A stretch of 64,000 nucleotides of DNA. Source: Bacteroidales bacterium (lineage in GTDB: Bacteria; Bacteroidota; Bacteroidia; Bacteroidales; Lentimicrobiaceae). The stretch covers positions 62,001-126,000 of the forward strand of contig JADJEQ010000009.1 in assembly GCA_016709025.1 (NCBI GenBank), in the 5' to 3' direction. Both the position numbers and the translations under genes were made by a program. Below are positions 8,442 to 17,152 of the stretch, one piece after another. The stretch's first letter is position 1. Every line of letters begins with the position of its first letter. The notes beneath the pieces are model-generated. The model searched no databases. It saw only the letters and a program-made list of their open reading frames with translations, and had not been told where the DNA came from.

Positions 8442-8465
8442 AGGGACACGATATGTCGTGTCCCT
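8442..8465. repeat. Second REP-like palindrome (imperfect)
   Basis: AGGGACACGATA followed by TGTCGTGTCCCT: 12-base arms with one mismatched pair next to the centre. Same core as the palindrome at 8278-8325. It lies 33 bases beyond the stop codon of the minus-strand gene at 8498. Confidence 0.8.
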
Positions 8466-8497
8466 ATTCTTATCAACAATTTTTCCGGAACGGGTTC

Positions 8498-9676
8498 TTA
8501 TCTGACCACAACGAGCTTAGTACTTGCTGCCAGGCTATTGTTAACCAACAGACGGGCAAAATAGATCCCTTCACGAATGCTTTTTGTGTCCAGGGATATG
8601 GATTTCTGATTTTTTTGGAGCGTTTCTTTATAAATGATTTGCCCATGTATATTGGAAATGCTGATTTCAGCCGACCCGCTGTATGATGGCAGGGTGATGG
8701 TTGTTGCCTGATTCATGGGATTTGGATAGCACACAAGGCGGCCTGCAGCAGCAGCAGCAGGCCCTCCAATACCCAGGTCAGCTGGTAGCGAAAGTTTTAT
8801 GGCAACCGGACGGTGGTCCGAAATGTTATCGTCATATTCCCACCATCCACCGGGAATCGACTCCTCGATTTTAAGAACCTGAATACCGGAACCTTCATTT
8901 TCGAATGCCGGAAAAAGGTCGTTGGTGATTGCAATGTGATCCAGGTGCGATGGCCAGGTTGGGTACGACCAGTTGTTGCTGTTTCCGGTTGCTATTTCAT
9001 AATCGGCATACAGATAATTATCCGGATCTTCCAGCATAATTCTGAAAACATTGTCAGATGCTTCATCGGTCAGTTCATCGTTCATATCGCCGACAATAAA
9101 TACCATCTTGTCCGGAAAATACTCATCAATGTATTGTTTTATCAGGTTATTAGCCCTGAACCGCCTTGTTTCTTCGTCATCGGGGTCGCCTGGATCCATT
9201 ACACCATCACCACAGCATTTTAAATGGTTGTTGATCACAAAAAAATTGTACCCTTTAAAATTAAAGTCAATTACCAGGGGAGGTCTGGGAAATGGGGTCC
9301 AGTAAGCGGAAGACGTATAGATCTCGTATATATCGTTGATTTCAACGGATGACGATTTGTAAATGTAGGCAAGATCCGTATAGTTTCCGGGAACAATAAA
9401 TCCGCTGTATCCATCTAAGTCTTCCAACATCTGGTTAAACAAATAAAGATCATATATTTCCTGTAATGCAATTATATCGGCATCCAGCGCGGTTACAATC
9501 TGTGAGACATAGTCCATGGTGGTCTGGTCCTCTTTTGGGAAATTTTCAAGGTTCCAGGTAATGACTTCGAGGGTTGAATCGGTGCCGAAGGAAAGATCCT
9601 CAATGTTCTGGGAAAATGATGACAGAGTTGCACCCCAGAAGAGAATGCAGGTTATATAAAGTTTTAGTTTGCACAT
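8498..9676 (-). CDS. T9SS-exported endonuclease/exonuclease/phosphatase-family protein
   Basis: An exported metal-dependent phosphoesterase-fold protein, about 392 residues from the ATG at 9676. A frame extending to a TTG at 9706 adds ten residues ahead of the signal peptide and is less likely. The EEP motifs are in order: TWNLENF, LQEIYD (metal-binding Glu), NNHLKCC, GDMNDE, SHLDHIAI and SDHRPVAI, which together give a complete active site. The tail is a type IX sorting domain (VCYPNPMNQ, ISNIHGQIIY, EGIYFARL), so it is probably secreted or surface-attached. The substrate may be extracellular DNA, RNA or phospholipid; sequence alone does not decide. A run of five alanines links enzyme and tail. 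Confidence 0.87.
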   Translation of the reverse strand: MCKLKLYITCILFWGATLSSFSQNIEDLSFGTDSTLEVITWNLENFPKEDQTTMDYVSQIVTALDADIIALQEIYDLYLFNQMLEDLDGYSGFIVPGNYTDLAYIYKSSSVEINDIYEIYTSSAYWTPFPRPPLVIDFNFKGYNFFVINNHLKCCGDGVMDPGDPDDEETRRFRANNLIKQYIDEYFPDKMVFIVGDMNDELTDEASDNVFRIMLEDPDNYLYADYEIATGNSNNWSYPTWPSHLDHIAITNDLFPAFENEGSGIQVLKIEESIPGGWWEYDDNISDHRPVAIKLSLPADLGIGGPAAAAAGRLVCYPNPMNQATTITLPSYSGSAEISISNIHGQIIYKETLQKNQKSISLDTKSIREGIYFARLLVNNSLAASTKLVVVR

Positions 9677-9848
9677 AAACAAGAGTAGTATTGTATCCCG
9701 GACCAAATTATTTTCCTTTCCGGAGGCGTGGCCTGCAAAAATATACTTTTTAATGTAATGTATCAGGTCTGTTGTTCAAAACACGAACAATGGCCGGTGA
9801 GGAATTTTATAGCAGGTTTCAATAACCAACATTCGTCAAAACCTTAAC

Positions 9849-9879
9849 AAAAAAGGCAGTCTGAATCTCAGACTGCCTT
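9849..9879 (-). terminator. Intrinsic terminator after the exported hypothetical at 9910
   Basis: A perfect 12-bp stem (9853-9864 with 9868-9879) and 3-nt loop. On the minus strand the hairpin is followed by six U residues (complement of A at 9849-9854). It lies 31 bases past the stop codon of the minus-strand gene. Confidence 0.85.
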
Positions 9880-9909
9880 AATACTTTTCTCTTTTCGGGC
9901 CGAAAATGG

Positions 9910-11493
9910 TTAGTTCTTAAAAGTTAATCTGGCAAAACGGTGAATTTTATTATCCTGGCCAAACAAAATCATTTCATTATCAGAGATTTGCTCGCATACT
10001 TTCGGGCGTGTTAATATTCCTGATTTTTTTGCATTGTATAAAGCTTCTCTTGTCTGATTGCCCTGGCTGTCAAGCTCAACCAGCACCATAACAGAGTCAG
10101 GACCTTTATTGAAATTGCTGAGTTTACCTTGCTTTTTGTAGAACAGATTGTTGGGGTGGTCGTTGAATACGAAATACAATTTGTCTTTTACAACCGAAAC
10201 AGCGAAAGATGAATAAAAGCCACCATCATTTACCGTTACCTGCTTTTTCGGAATTTTTTCGTTCCAGTCGATGCTGCCGTCAGGCGATATGCTGATTACA
10301 ATTATATCATTGTAATAATATTGGGAGGTACTCGAGGTGGTTGTTCCTCCGTTACCGTTGCTCATCTTAATCGTTGTTGTCATAACATAAAACTGTTCTC
10401 CGATTAAAACTGCTCCGCCATCATCTCTTAAGATGATATCCTTCAGGTCATACTGGTATAACTCAATGTCTTTTCCACTTTCAGCTCTCTTTTTGGCTTT
10501 TTCTTCTTTTTTTTCGGTCATGTTCTGAGTAATAAAGTCGATTCCGAATTCCTTGAATTCTTTTGTAAGGATTTCCTTTGTTTCGGAATTTATTTTCAGG
10601 AAATAACTGCCCTTGATACTGAAAGTGCCTTCCGCGGAGTAAAATCCACCACAGATAATATCCTGATCATCGTTTATTGCAATCTGCATATCTGTCAGAA
10701 AAGTTCCCGGTATTTCGACAGGATATTCTCTCATTTCAGAACCATTTCCGGTATAGCTTAATATCTGGTATTTATAGTTCGGCTCGCCTTTGCGGCGTTC
10801 AACCCGTTTTCCTTTAAAAATGACACCAAGCAGGTACACATTCCCGGTATCGTCCACTTTATAATCCTGGATTTCGAACAACTCATCCTTATAAGGAAGA
10901 ACCACTTTCTTTTCCCACACCTGATTGAAGTTATTGTCAAAAACATGAAAACCGAATTTTTCACTCTCTCCTTTATTGTAGGGCAAATTGTAGTATATAA
11001 GCACCCTTGAGCTATCGCGGGATAATTCATAACTGTAAGTGCCTGAATTGTACCTGCTGTTTTCAGAATAGTCAATTTCTGCGATCATTTTAAGGTCCTT
11101 ATTCAGCAAAAGCGATTTGTTATCGATGGTTTGCATAAACAGGAAATTCTTCTTCAGCTTTTGGTTTCTGAATGAACTAAACAAATACAATTTCTTATTC
11201 AGATTAATGATAAATTCAAATTCCTTTTCTTTGTTTTGTTCCTCCAGATTCAACTCAACCGATTTGGTCTTGTTCATTTGCATATTGAAATGTTCAATCG
11301 TTAAGACTTTCTTTTCTCTCTTGATTGCATAAAATCCGGTCTTGTCGTAGCCAACAATATCGCTGAGTGTCGACTTTTTTGATTCTTTTTGTTCTGCACC
11401 CCAAAGGATGGTGACTTTTTTCGATTTTACCTGTCCGAACGATAGTAGTGCAACAAGAGAGAACCAAAATAAAAATGAAATCTTCTTTTTCAT
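9910..11493 (-). CDS. Exported hypothetical protein, possible beta-propeller
   Basis: 527 residues with a signal peptide (KKKISFLFWFSLVALLSFGQ). The family is not recognised. The mature part is rich in beta strands with recurring DDxGxxYLLG, DDDQDIICGGFY and DDGGAVLIGEQF segments, spaced as in beta-propeller or WD/Kelch-like blades, and a lysine-rich loop around residue 330 (KKEEKAKKRAESGK). No lipobox and no T9SS tail, so it is probably periplasmic. It is the second gene of a two-gene operon: 13 bases separate it from the beta-barrel gene upstream, and a strong terminator follows. Confidence 0.75.
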   Translation of the reverse strand: MKKKISFLFWFSLVALLSFGQVKSKKVTILWGAEQKESKKSTLSDIVGYDKTGFYAIKREKKVLTIEHFNMQMNKTKSVELNLEEQNKEKEFEFIINLNKKLYLFSSFRNQKLKKNFLFMQTIDNKSLLLNKDLKMIAEIDYSENSRYNSGTYSYELSRDSSRVLIYYNLPYNKGESEKFGFHVFDNNFNQVWEKKVVLPYKDELFEIQDYKVDDTGNVYLLGVIFKGKRVERRKGEPNYKYQILSYTGNGSEMREYPVEIPGTFLTDMQIAINDDQDIICGGFYSAEGTFSIKGSYFLKINSETKEILTKEFKEFGIDFITQNMTEKKEEKAKKRAESGKDIELYQYDLKDIILRDDGGAVLIGEQFYVMTTTIKMSNGNGGTTTSSTSQYYYNDIIVISISPDGSIDWNEKIPKKQVTVNDGGFYSSFAVSVVKDKLYFVFNDHPNNLFYKKQGKLSNFNKGPDSVMVLVELDSQGNQTREALYNAKKSGILTRPKVCEQISDNEMILFGQDNKIHRFARLTFKN

Positions 11494-11506
11494 ACAATGT
11501 TTTTTG

Positions 11507-12103
11507 TTAAAAAATATACCCTATTTTGACTCCTATGGGGAATGATACTCCGGCAATCCTGTCCTCAGGTGCTGTGGAATTATCGTCATTAAAGCTGATT
11601 CCCAGGCCAATATTAAAATCAAATACCATCCGGCTTAATGGCATAATCTGCAATCCACCGTTTAATGTTATATCAGTAAGAGAATTTGACTCACCACCCT
11701 GCCTGTAAGTTCTTCTTCGGTATTGAACCCCGATATAATCGAGTTCCGGTGCCTGCTGACTGAGATAGAATTTAGGATGTATCCAGATGCTGTAACCGAT
11801 ATCCGGACTTTCCAAAGGTTCAATATCAAATTCATTTTGAATGGAATTTGGAATAAAATAGGGAAAAAGTAAACCTGCTCCAACCTCTATGGTGAATGAT
11901 CTGGTGATTACTCTTTCATAATAAAGAGGCAGATCACCGGTTATTACAGATAGAACATTGATTTTTAAAATGTTTTTCGAAACAGATATACCACCATCAT
12001 CGAAGTACCACGAATCATTGCGGGTGCTGTCTGACTGTGCATAAAGGCTATGGAAAACACATTGTAAAATAAATAAAATAGCAATGGTGAACTTTTGTTG
12101 CAT
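11507..12103 (-). CDS. Outer-membrane beta-barrel-like protein of unknown function
   Basis: 198 residues with a signal peptide (about 1-22, ending LYAQ). The mature part alternates short amphipathic strands with turns, for example NVLSVITGDLPLYYERVI, SFTIEVGAGLLFPY and FDFNIGLGISF, and ends in an aromatic residue (GVKIGYIF), a usual signature of a small outer-membrane barrel. The segment GDLPLYYERVI resembles small porin-like proteins annotated as DUF3575-type in Bacteroidetes, an identification I hold only loosely. It is the first gene of the operon with 9910-11493, read from a consensus promoter at 12213-12241. Confidence 0.72.
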   Translation of the reverse strand: MQQKFTIAILFILQCVFHSLYAQSDSTRNDSWYFDDGGISVSKNILKINVLSVITGDLPLYYERVITRSFTIEVGAGLLFPYFIPNSIQNEFDIEPLESPDIGYSIWIHPKFYLSQQAPELDYIGVQYRRRTYRQGGESNSLTDITLNGGLQIMPLSRMVFDFNIGLGISFNDDNSTAPEDRIAGVSFPIGVKIGYIF

Positions 12104-12212
12104 TTTCTTGTGATTTATGGTTGTCTAATACATGGATGATCTGATTTTATATAGTAGGATCAATTTTCCGGAATTATTGTAAAAGCTATATTTTCTGAAA
12201 TAAGAAGTGCGC

Positions 12213-12241
12213 CAAATTTAATAACATTCTTTGATTTCAAA
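12213..12241 (-). promoter_or_regulatory. Putative promoter of the beta-barrel/exported-protein operon
   Basis: Read on the minus strand: TTTG (12241-12238), 17-nt spacer, TAAATTTG (12220-12213), an exact match to the Bacteroidetes consensus. It lies about 110 bases upstream of the start codon at 12103. Confidence 0.55.
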
Positions 12242-12383
12242 AATTATCTTATATAAATTTCATTAATGTCTGAAATCGTCGATAACCAACCCTAAAACGT
12301 CATTTCAAAAAAATGAACTTTTATTTATTTACTATTTGAACTACAACTAGATAACTATCAATAAAATAGATTGATACATAATT

Positions 12384-13649
12384 TCAGAATGAAATTCCGG
12401 CGACTGCTTTTTTTATTTCCGGTAACTTTTTGTAGAAAAGTATTGCAGCCAACAGGCAACAGGCCCCGGCCGCAAATACAGTTACCTGAACGCCTGCCAT
12501 TTCTGCCAGGCTACCCATTAACAGGCTGCCCAGTGGAGTAAATCCCATAAATGACATGCTGTAAAGCGCTACAATCCTGCCCCGCATCTGATCATCAACC
12601 ATGGTTTGAAGCAGCGTGTTACTCGAGGCAAACTCCACCACCATGCCAAATCCGGTGATTATTAACAGGGCAATCGAAATCAGCAGTCCGGTTGAAACCG
12701 AAAAGGCCATCAAACCAATACTAAACATGGTTGCTGAAATGAAAATTATCATGGGAATGCCATTCAGCGATTTCCGGGTCGCAAGGTAAACAGCGCCTAT
12801 TAAGGCACCGGCACCGATGGCTCCAATCAGGTACCCAAGTGTTTGTGCGTTGCCATGCAGCACCTCGCGGGCAAATACAGGCATAAACACCTGAAATGGA
12901 AGTCCGAGCAGACTGGTGGTAATTACCATAATCAGCAAATATCTGATTGGAAGGGCTTTGTAGGCATAACTCAGGCCACTCATCAGCTCGGAAAATACCG
13001 ATGCATGTTTTGTAGACTCAACCCGCGTATCAATGTGCATGGCCATCAGAGAGGCGATTACGGCCAGGTAGCTCAACCCGTTGATCATAAAACAGACCCC
13101 TTCCCCTGAAAGGGCGATCAGCAATCCCCCGAGGGGAGGTCCGGCAAAGCGGGCGGTGTTGAAAAGGGTTGAGTTTAGGGCAATGGCATTCTGAAGATCA
13201 GTACGGTCGGTAACCATGTTAACCAGAAATGCATGGCGGAAAGGCGTGTCGAAGGCGACGGAAATGCCATTCAGGGCTGCAGATACAAGAATGTGCCATA
13301 CCTGTATCCTTCCGGAAAAAATAAGTGATGCAACTGTCAGAGCGATCAGCATCGAGATGGTCTGGGTTACGATCAGTACTTTCCGGCGGTCAATCCGGTC
13401 GGCATAAACACCTGCCAGCGGAGTCAGCAGCAGCGATGGAATCTGGCCTGCAAACCCGACGACTCCGAGTAGTAGGGCAGAATCGGTGAGCCTGTAAACC
13501 AGCCAGCCCAGGGCGATGTTTTGTATCCAGTTGCCTGGCAGGGAAATCAGCTGCCCAAAGAAATAGAGTCTGTAATTGCGGTGCCTGAGCGACCGGATAG
13601 CCGATGCCGATGGGTTATTGAACAGGTTTTTATTGAAATTAATGCTCAA
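12384..13649 (-). CDS. MFS exporter, EntS/MFS_3-like
   Basis: 421 residues with about 12 hydrophobic helices, of the major facilitator type. The loop after TM2 carries the family's motif A in the form GVYADRIDRRKV, and TM1-TM2 contain RNYRLYFFGQLISLPGNWIQ, typical of the MFS_3 group that includes enterobactin exporter EntS. This group moves small molecules such as siderophores and drugs outward across the inner membrane by proton antiport. The substrate cannot be predicted here: no siderophore or resistance gene lies nearby. TAGCTTTG upstream on the minus strand (13672-13665) is a possible -7 box, but the nearest TTTG is 26 nt away. Confidence 0.85.
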   Translation of the reverse strand: MSINFNKNLFNNPSASAIRSLRHRNYRLYFFGQLISLPGNWIQNIALGWLVYRLTDSALLLGVVGFAGQIPSLLLTPLAGVYADRIDRRKVLIVTQTISMLIALTVASLIFSGRIQVWHILVSAALNGISVAFDTPFRHAFLVNMVTDRTDLQNAIALNSTLFNTARFAGPPLGGLLIALSGEGVCFMINGLSYLAVIASLMAMHIDTRVESTKHASVFSELMSGLSYAYKALPIRYLLIMVITTSLLGLPFQVFMPVFAREVLHGNAQTLGYLIGAIGAGALIGAVYLATRKSLNGIPMIIFISATMFSIGLMAFSVSTGLLISIALLIITGFGMVVEFASSNTLLQTMVDDQMRGRIVALYSMSFMGFTPLGSLLMGSLAEMAGVQVTVFAAGACCLLAAILFYKKLPEIKKAVAGISF

Positions 13650-13724
13650 CGGTTATTTTTCTGACAAAGCTATAGATTTTAATTGAGGATGGGGGGTTCA
13701 AAAGGTTTATAGGTTCAAACAAGA

Positions 13725-14380
13725 AGTTGGCAAATGGCAGTTGGCAGTTGGCAAAAGAGAAGTAAAAAGTAAAAAGTAAAGAAAGAAGTTCTAGAGTTCA
13801 AAAGTTCAAGGGTTCAAGAGTTCAAAAAGAAGTTGGCAAATGGCAGTTGGCAAAGAGAAGTAAAAAGTAAAAGAAAGAAGTTCAAAGTTCAAAAGTTCAA
13901 GAGTTCAAGAGTTCAAGGGTTCAAACAAGAAGTTGGCAAATGGCAGTTGGCAAAGAGAAGTAAAAAGTAAAAAGTAAAGAAAGAAGTTCAAGAGTTCAAA
14001 GGTTCAAGAGTTCAAGAGTTCAAAAGAAGTTGGCAATGGTGCAGAAAAGAAAAGTAGGTCAGGGTTCAAGGTTCAAACAGAAGTTGGCAAATGGCAGTTG
14101 GCAAAGAGAAGTAAAAAGTAAAAAGTTTAAAGTGAAAACAAGAATCAAAGTTCAAGGAATCGATCAAATAGAAGTCTCTCAGCAACACTAATGCGATTCT
14201 GCAATTCAGTAATTCTGAAAATTCTGTAATTCTATAACCCTGAAATTCTGAAACCCTGAACCCTGAAACCCTGAAACTCTGAAACTCTGAAACCCTGAAA
14301 CCCTGAAACCCTGAAACCCTGAAACCCTGAAACCCTGAAACCCTGAAACTCTGAAACCCTGAAACCTTTAGACTTTAGAC
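13725..14380. repeat. Intergenic repeat mosaic with a higher-order ~100-120 bp unit
   Basis: About 650 bases between divergent genes. The first part (13725-14160) repeats roughly four times a composite block: AAGTTGGCAAATGGCAGTTG, then AGAAGTAAAAAGTAAA (7-bp GTAAAAA), then several AGTTCAAG 8-mers. After a short AT-rich stretch, an array of CCCTGAAA 8-mers with variants CTCTGAAA and TTCTGAAA fills 14205-14362. Reading frames through these arrays give artificial repetitive peptides. Confidence 0.9.
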
Positions 14381-14463
14381 TTTTTACTTTAAACTTCTCG
14401 CTCCCTTCATCCAGCAATATCTACCATTCACCATGTGAATACCACGGTTTATCGAATATTTAT

Positions 14464-14493
14464 TTTGCATAGTCCGGGTACATCCTACTTTTG
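14464..14493 (+). promoter_or_regulatory. Putative promoter of the outer-membrane protein gene at 14519
   Basis: TTTG (14464-14467), 18-nt spacer, TACTTTTG (14486-14493): exact consensus. Because it lies inside the open frame that begins at an ATG at 14435, it supports the downstream start at 14519. Confidence 0.6.
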
Positions 14494-14518
14494 CTTCATC
14501 ACTCAAAACCGAACAATC

Positions 14519-15184
14519 ATGAAAACGGGATTTTTATTGCTTATGATAGCAACCTTGCTGCTGGCAGGGCCCGTAGGCGCCCAGCAGCCTGACAATGGAC
14601 AGAATGAACAATTTTCAACTGTTTTCGGAAATCAATCAAATGCTGTAGGAGGTTATATATCATTCGGACTCGGCAATACAATAATAAAAGACAACAATGC
14701 TGTCATGGGACAGTTCAGGCTTGCAGCACGATTGGGCCATAGCTTTTCAATTGGTATTGCCGGTGCCGGATTTTCTGACTGGCTGTATGGATTGAACCAC
14801 GACCGGCCAGGACTTAGCCCGGATGGATATTTTATTGAAGGCGGATATGGCGGATTGCTCCTGGAACCGGTTTTCGCTCCAAAATTTCCGGTGCACCTGT
14901 CTTTTCCCATTCTTATTGGAGCAGGTGGAGTCGCCTTTGCCGAAGACAGTGACGGAAATGACTGGAACGATTGGGAATACGATGACGACAGGAATGTAAT
15001 TGCAAGTGATGCATATTTCGTTGTTGAGCCGGGCGTAGAACTCGAGTTTAACCTGTCGCAGTTTATGAGGATGGGCGCCGGAGTCAGTTATCGGTTCACC
15101 AATGCCATCAAAATGGAGGGCAGCAGGGAACATTTGCTGAACGGACTATCATGCTCTGTTAACCTCAAACTTGGTGTATTCTGA
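14519..15184 (+). CDS. Outer-membrane protein of unknown function
   Basis: 221 residues from the ATG at 14519. The frame extends upstream to an ATG at 14435, but the later start places a clean signal peptide (KTGFLLLMIATLLLAGPVGAQ) at the N-terminus and lies just after a consensus promoter. The mature part shows alternating beta strands with glycine-rich turns (NAVGGYISFGLG, AARLGHSFSIGIAGAG, GVELEFNLSQFMRMGAGVSYRF) and ends in SVNLKLGVF with a terminal Phe, as in outer-membrane barrels. An acidic loop (EDSDGNDWNDWEYDDD) sits in the middle and may bind cations or face outward. No relative is recognised. Confidence 0.72.
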   Translation: MKTGFLLLMIATLLLAGPVGAQQPDNGQNEQFSTVFGNQSNAVGGYISFGLGNTIIKDNNAVMGQFRLAARLGHSFSIGIAGAGFSDWLYGLNHDRPGLSPDGYFIEGGYGGLLLEPVFAPKFPVHLSFPILIGAGGVAFAEDSDGNDWNDWEYDDDRNVIASDAYFVVEPGVELEFNLSQFMRMGAGVSYRFTNAIKMEGSREHLLNGLSCSVNLKLGVF

Positions 15185-15307
15185 AAAGCTGGATAAGGTA
15201 TACATGATGATTCGCTTTGTGCATATAAGTCCATCGCAGGATAATAATTGATGAAATTTTCTGTTAAGCCTGTTATTAAAAGGCTTCATGATCAAAAAGA
15301 AACTGAA

Positions 15308-16381
15308 ATGAAATTAGAAGACTTTGGCTTTAATAATCAGTTTGAGAATTTCATAATTGAGAATAACCTGGGCAGGTATGAGATTGGAAGAGTCATTGCA
15401 GAACATAAAGAACGCTACATTGTCAGAACTGAAAAAGGAGAATTCGAAGGTGAAATTACAGGCAATATGCGTTTTACGGCAAAAAGTCGCTTAGATTTTC
15501 CTGCAGTCGGGGATTGGGTTGCATTGACAACCTATGAATCTGAGTTCGCGGTGATTCACCGGATTTTACCTAGATTTTCTACAATTCAAAGACAGGCAGC
15601 CGGACATCTGGGTGAGACTCAGGTTATAGCAGCAAACATTGATTATGCTTTCATAGTTCAGGCCATTGACAGGGATTTTAACATCAACAGACTTGAAAGA
15701 TACCTGACCATCTGCCATTCAGCTAAAGTTATTCCTGTCATCATAATGAGTAAAACGGATCTGACAGAAGAATTGCAGATCAATGCAATAAAGGAAAAAA
15801 TAACTGCACGGATTAAAAATGTGCCAATTGTTGCGATAAGTAATGAAACACAGAATGGTTACGACGAAATCATGCAGTTTATTGAGAAGGGTAAAACTTA
15901 TTGTTTGCTTGGCTCTTCAGGAGTCGGGAAATCCAGCCTGTTAAATAATCTGTCAGGCGCAACTGTTATGAAAACAGGAACAATAAGCCAGAGTAACAAT
16001 AAGGGAAGGCACGTTACCAGTCACAGGGAGTTGATTGTGCTTGAGAATGGTGCGATTCTGATTGACAATCCGGGAATGAGAGAAGTTGGCGTAGGCGATT
16101 CAACAAATGGATTGGAAATTACATTTGATATGATTGCCGCATTATCCCGGAACTGCAAATTCAAAGACTGTACCCATACCAGTGAAATTGGTTGTTTTGT
16201 TCTTGAACAGGTTGAAAAGGGAGAAATTGATCGAACCTCCTATGAAAATTACCTGAAAATGGGCAGAGAAGTAGAGCATTTTGAATCAACCATCGCAGAG
16301 AGACGGAGAAAAGAGAAAGTTTTCGGAAAAATTATGAAGAACTACAAAAAAGACGTGGATAAAAACAATTTCCTGGCATAA
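15308..16381 (+). CDS. rsgA: Ribosome small-subunit-dependent GTPase A
   Basis: A GTPase that acts late in 30S ribosome assembly. Start chosen at the ATG at 15308 (MKLEDFGF, the usual beginning in this subgroup); the frame opens 20 codons earlier at 15248. From that start: OB-fold about 30-95, then the circularly permuted GTPase with G4 SKTDL (148-152) before G1 GSSGVGKS (202-209) and G3 DNPGM (253-257), and a C-terminal zinc knuckle with Cys283, Cys288, His290 and Cys296. Serine replaces the usual Asn in G4 (NKxD). Neighbours are unrelated, so it is probably transcribed alone or with the downstream methyltransferases. Confidence 0.93.
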   Translation: MKLEDFGFNNQFENFIIENNLGRYEIGRVIAEHKERYIVRTEKGEFEGEITGNMRFTAKSRLDFPAVGDWVALTTYESEFAVIHRILPRFSTIQRQAAGHLGETQVIAANIDYAFIVQAIDRDFNINRLERYLTICHSAKVIPVIIMSKTDLTEELQINAIKEKITARIKNVPIVAISNETQNGYDEIMQFIEKGKTYCLLGSSGVGKSSLLNNLSGATVMKTGTISQSNNKGRHVTSHRELIVLENGAILIDNPGMREVGVGDSTNGLEITFDMIAALSRNCKFKDCTHTSEIGCFVLEQVEKGEIDRTSYENYLKMGREVEHFESTIAERRRKEKVFGKIMKNYKKDVDKNNFLA

Positions 16382-16540
16382 CAGCAAGTTGTCTGAAAAA
16401 CGGCTTTCGGTAGTTCGCTGACCGGGACCGGTAAATCATCAGAAATACAGAGGTATGCAAGGTAAGTTATTTGGTTTAAACCTGCTTTGCGTATAACTGC
16501 GAAATTTAGTAGAATAATTGATAATCCAAAATTGAGAAAA

Positions 16541-17146
16541 ATGCAGGAACTCACATTTACAAACAGCCGTTCCAACACTCCTGGCACTTATTCATTCGGA
16601 GTTCCGGGAAGTTATAAACACAAGACTGCTTTGTATCAGCAGGTATTGAACAATATTACGCTCAAATCGGGGCAGGTGGTTCTTGAGTTGAGTTGTCCTG
16701 ATGAAGGCAGACCTGAAGTTCAGGCGATTATTCATGGTGTACATCCCGACCCCATGGGCGGTAAACCTTTATTATTCGGAATTTCCGAAACGGAAACCGG
16801 TTTTGGAAATGGAAATTCTCAAAACAGGGCATCCTGGGTTGATGGTTCCTTTGATGTGATAATTTGCCTGGGCATCTTCAATCTGATGAAAGATCATTCC
16901 GGAACAATGGCTGAAATTCACCGTTTGCTAATCCCGGGAGGAAAAGTAATCATTGCCGACCAGTGGTTTCGCCGCACCGGCCCGATGTTTGCCAACCTGC
17001 TTCAACAATACGGACGCAGCAATGACAGCCGAATATACAGCCCTGCCTGGGTAACCAGGCTGGTGAAAAAGAGCAGATTTGGAATGGTGGATATTTTGGC
17101 CTCTGGCCCTACCAATTTTCTCTGTACCGGCACAGCAATAAAATAA
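16541..17146 (+). CDS. Degenerate class I methyltransferase-like protein
   Basis: About 201 residues from the ATG at 16541 (the frame runs back to a TTG at 16487). The fold pattern of an SAM-dependent methyltransferase is visible in its second half: SFDVIICLGIFNLM (motif around strand 4), then HRLLIPGGKVIIADQW (the PGG before strand 5). The SAM-binding motif I, normally ExGxGxG, reads VLELSCPDEGRP and lacks the glycine-rich loop. It may therefore not bind SAM, or may bind it unusually. The next gene, an intact methyltransferase, begins 6 bases later, so the two are probably co-transcribed and might act as a pair. Confidence 0.6.
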   Translation: MQELTFTNSRSNTPGTYSFGVPGSYKHKTALYQQVLNNITLKSGQVVLELSCPDEGRPEVQAIIHGVHPDPMGGKPLLFGISETETGFGNGNSQNRASWVDGSFDVIICLGIFNLMKDHSGTMAEIHRLLIPGGKVIIADQWFRRTGPMFANLLQQYGRSNDSRIYSPAWVTRLVKKSRFGMVDILASGPTNFLCTGTAIK

Positions 17147-17152
17147 TCTGCG

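Noticed and set aside
14232..14417. Minus-strand frame encoding a GFRVSEFQ-type repetitive peptide
   Set aside because: Three 8-bp CCCTGAAA units make 24 bases, so the array reads as an 8-residue repeat by chance. The same artefact appears at 24188-24454 and 23076-23429.
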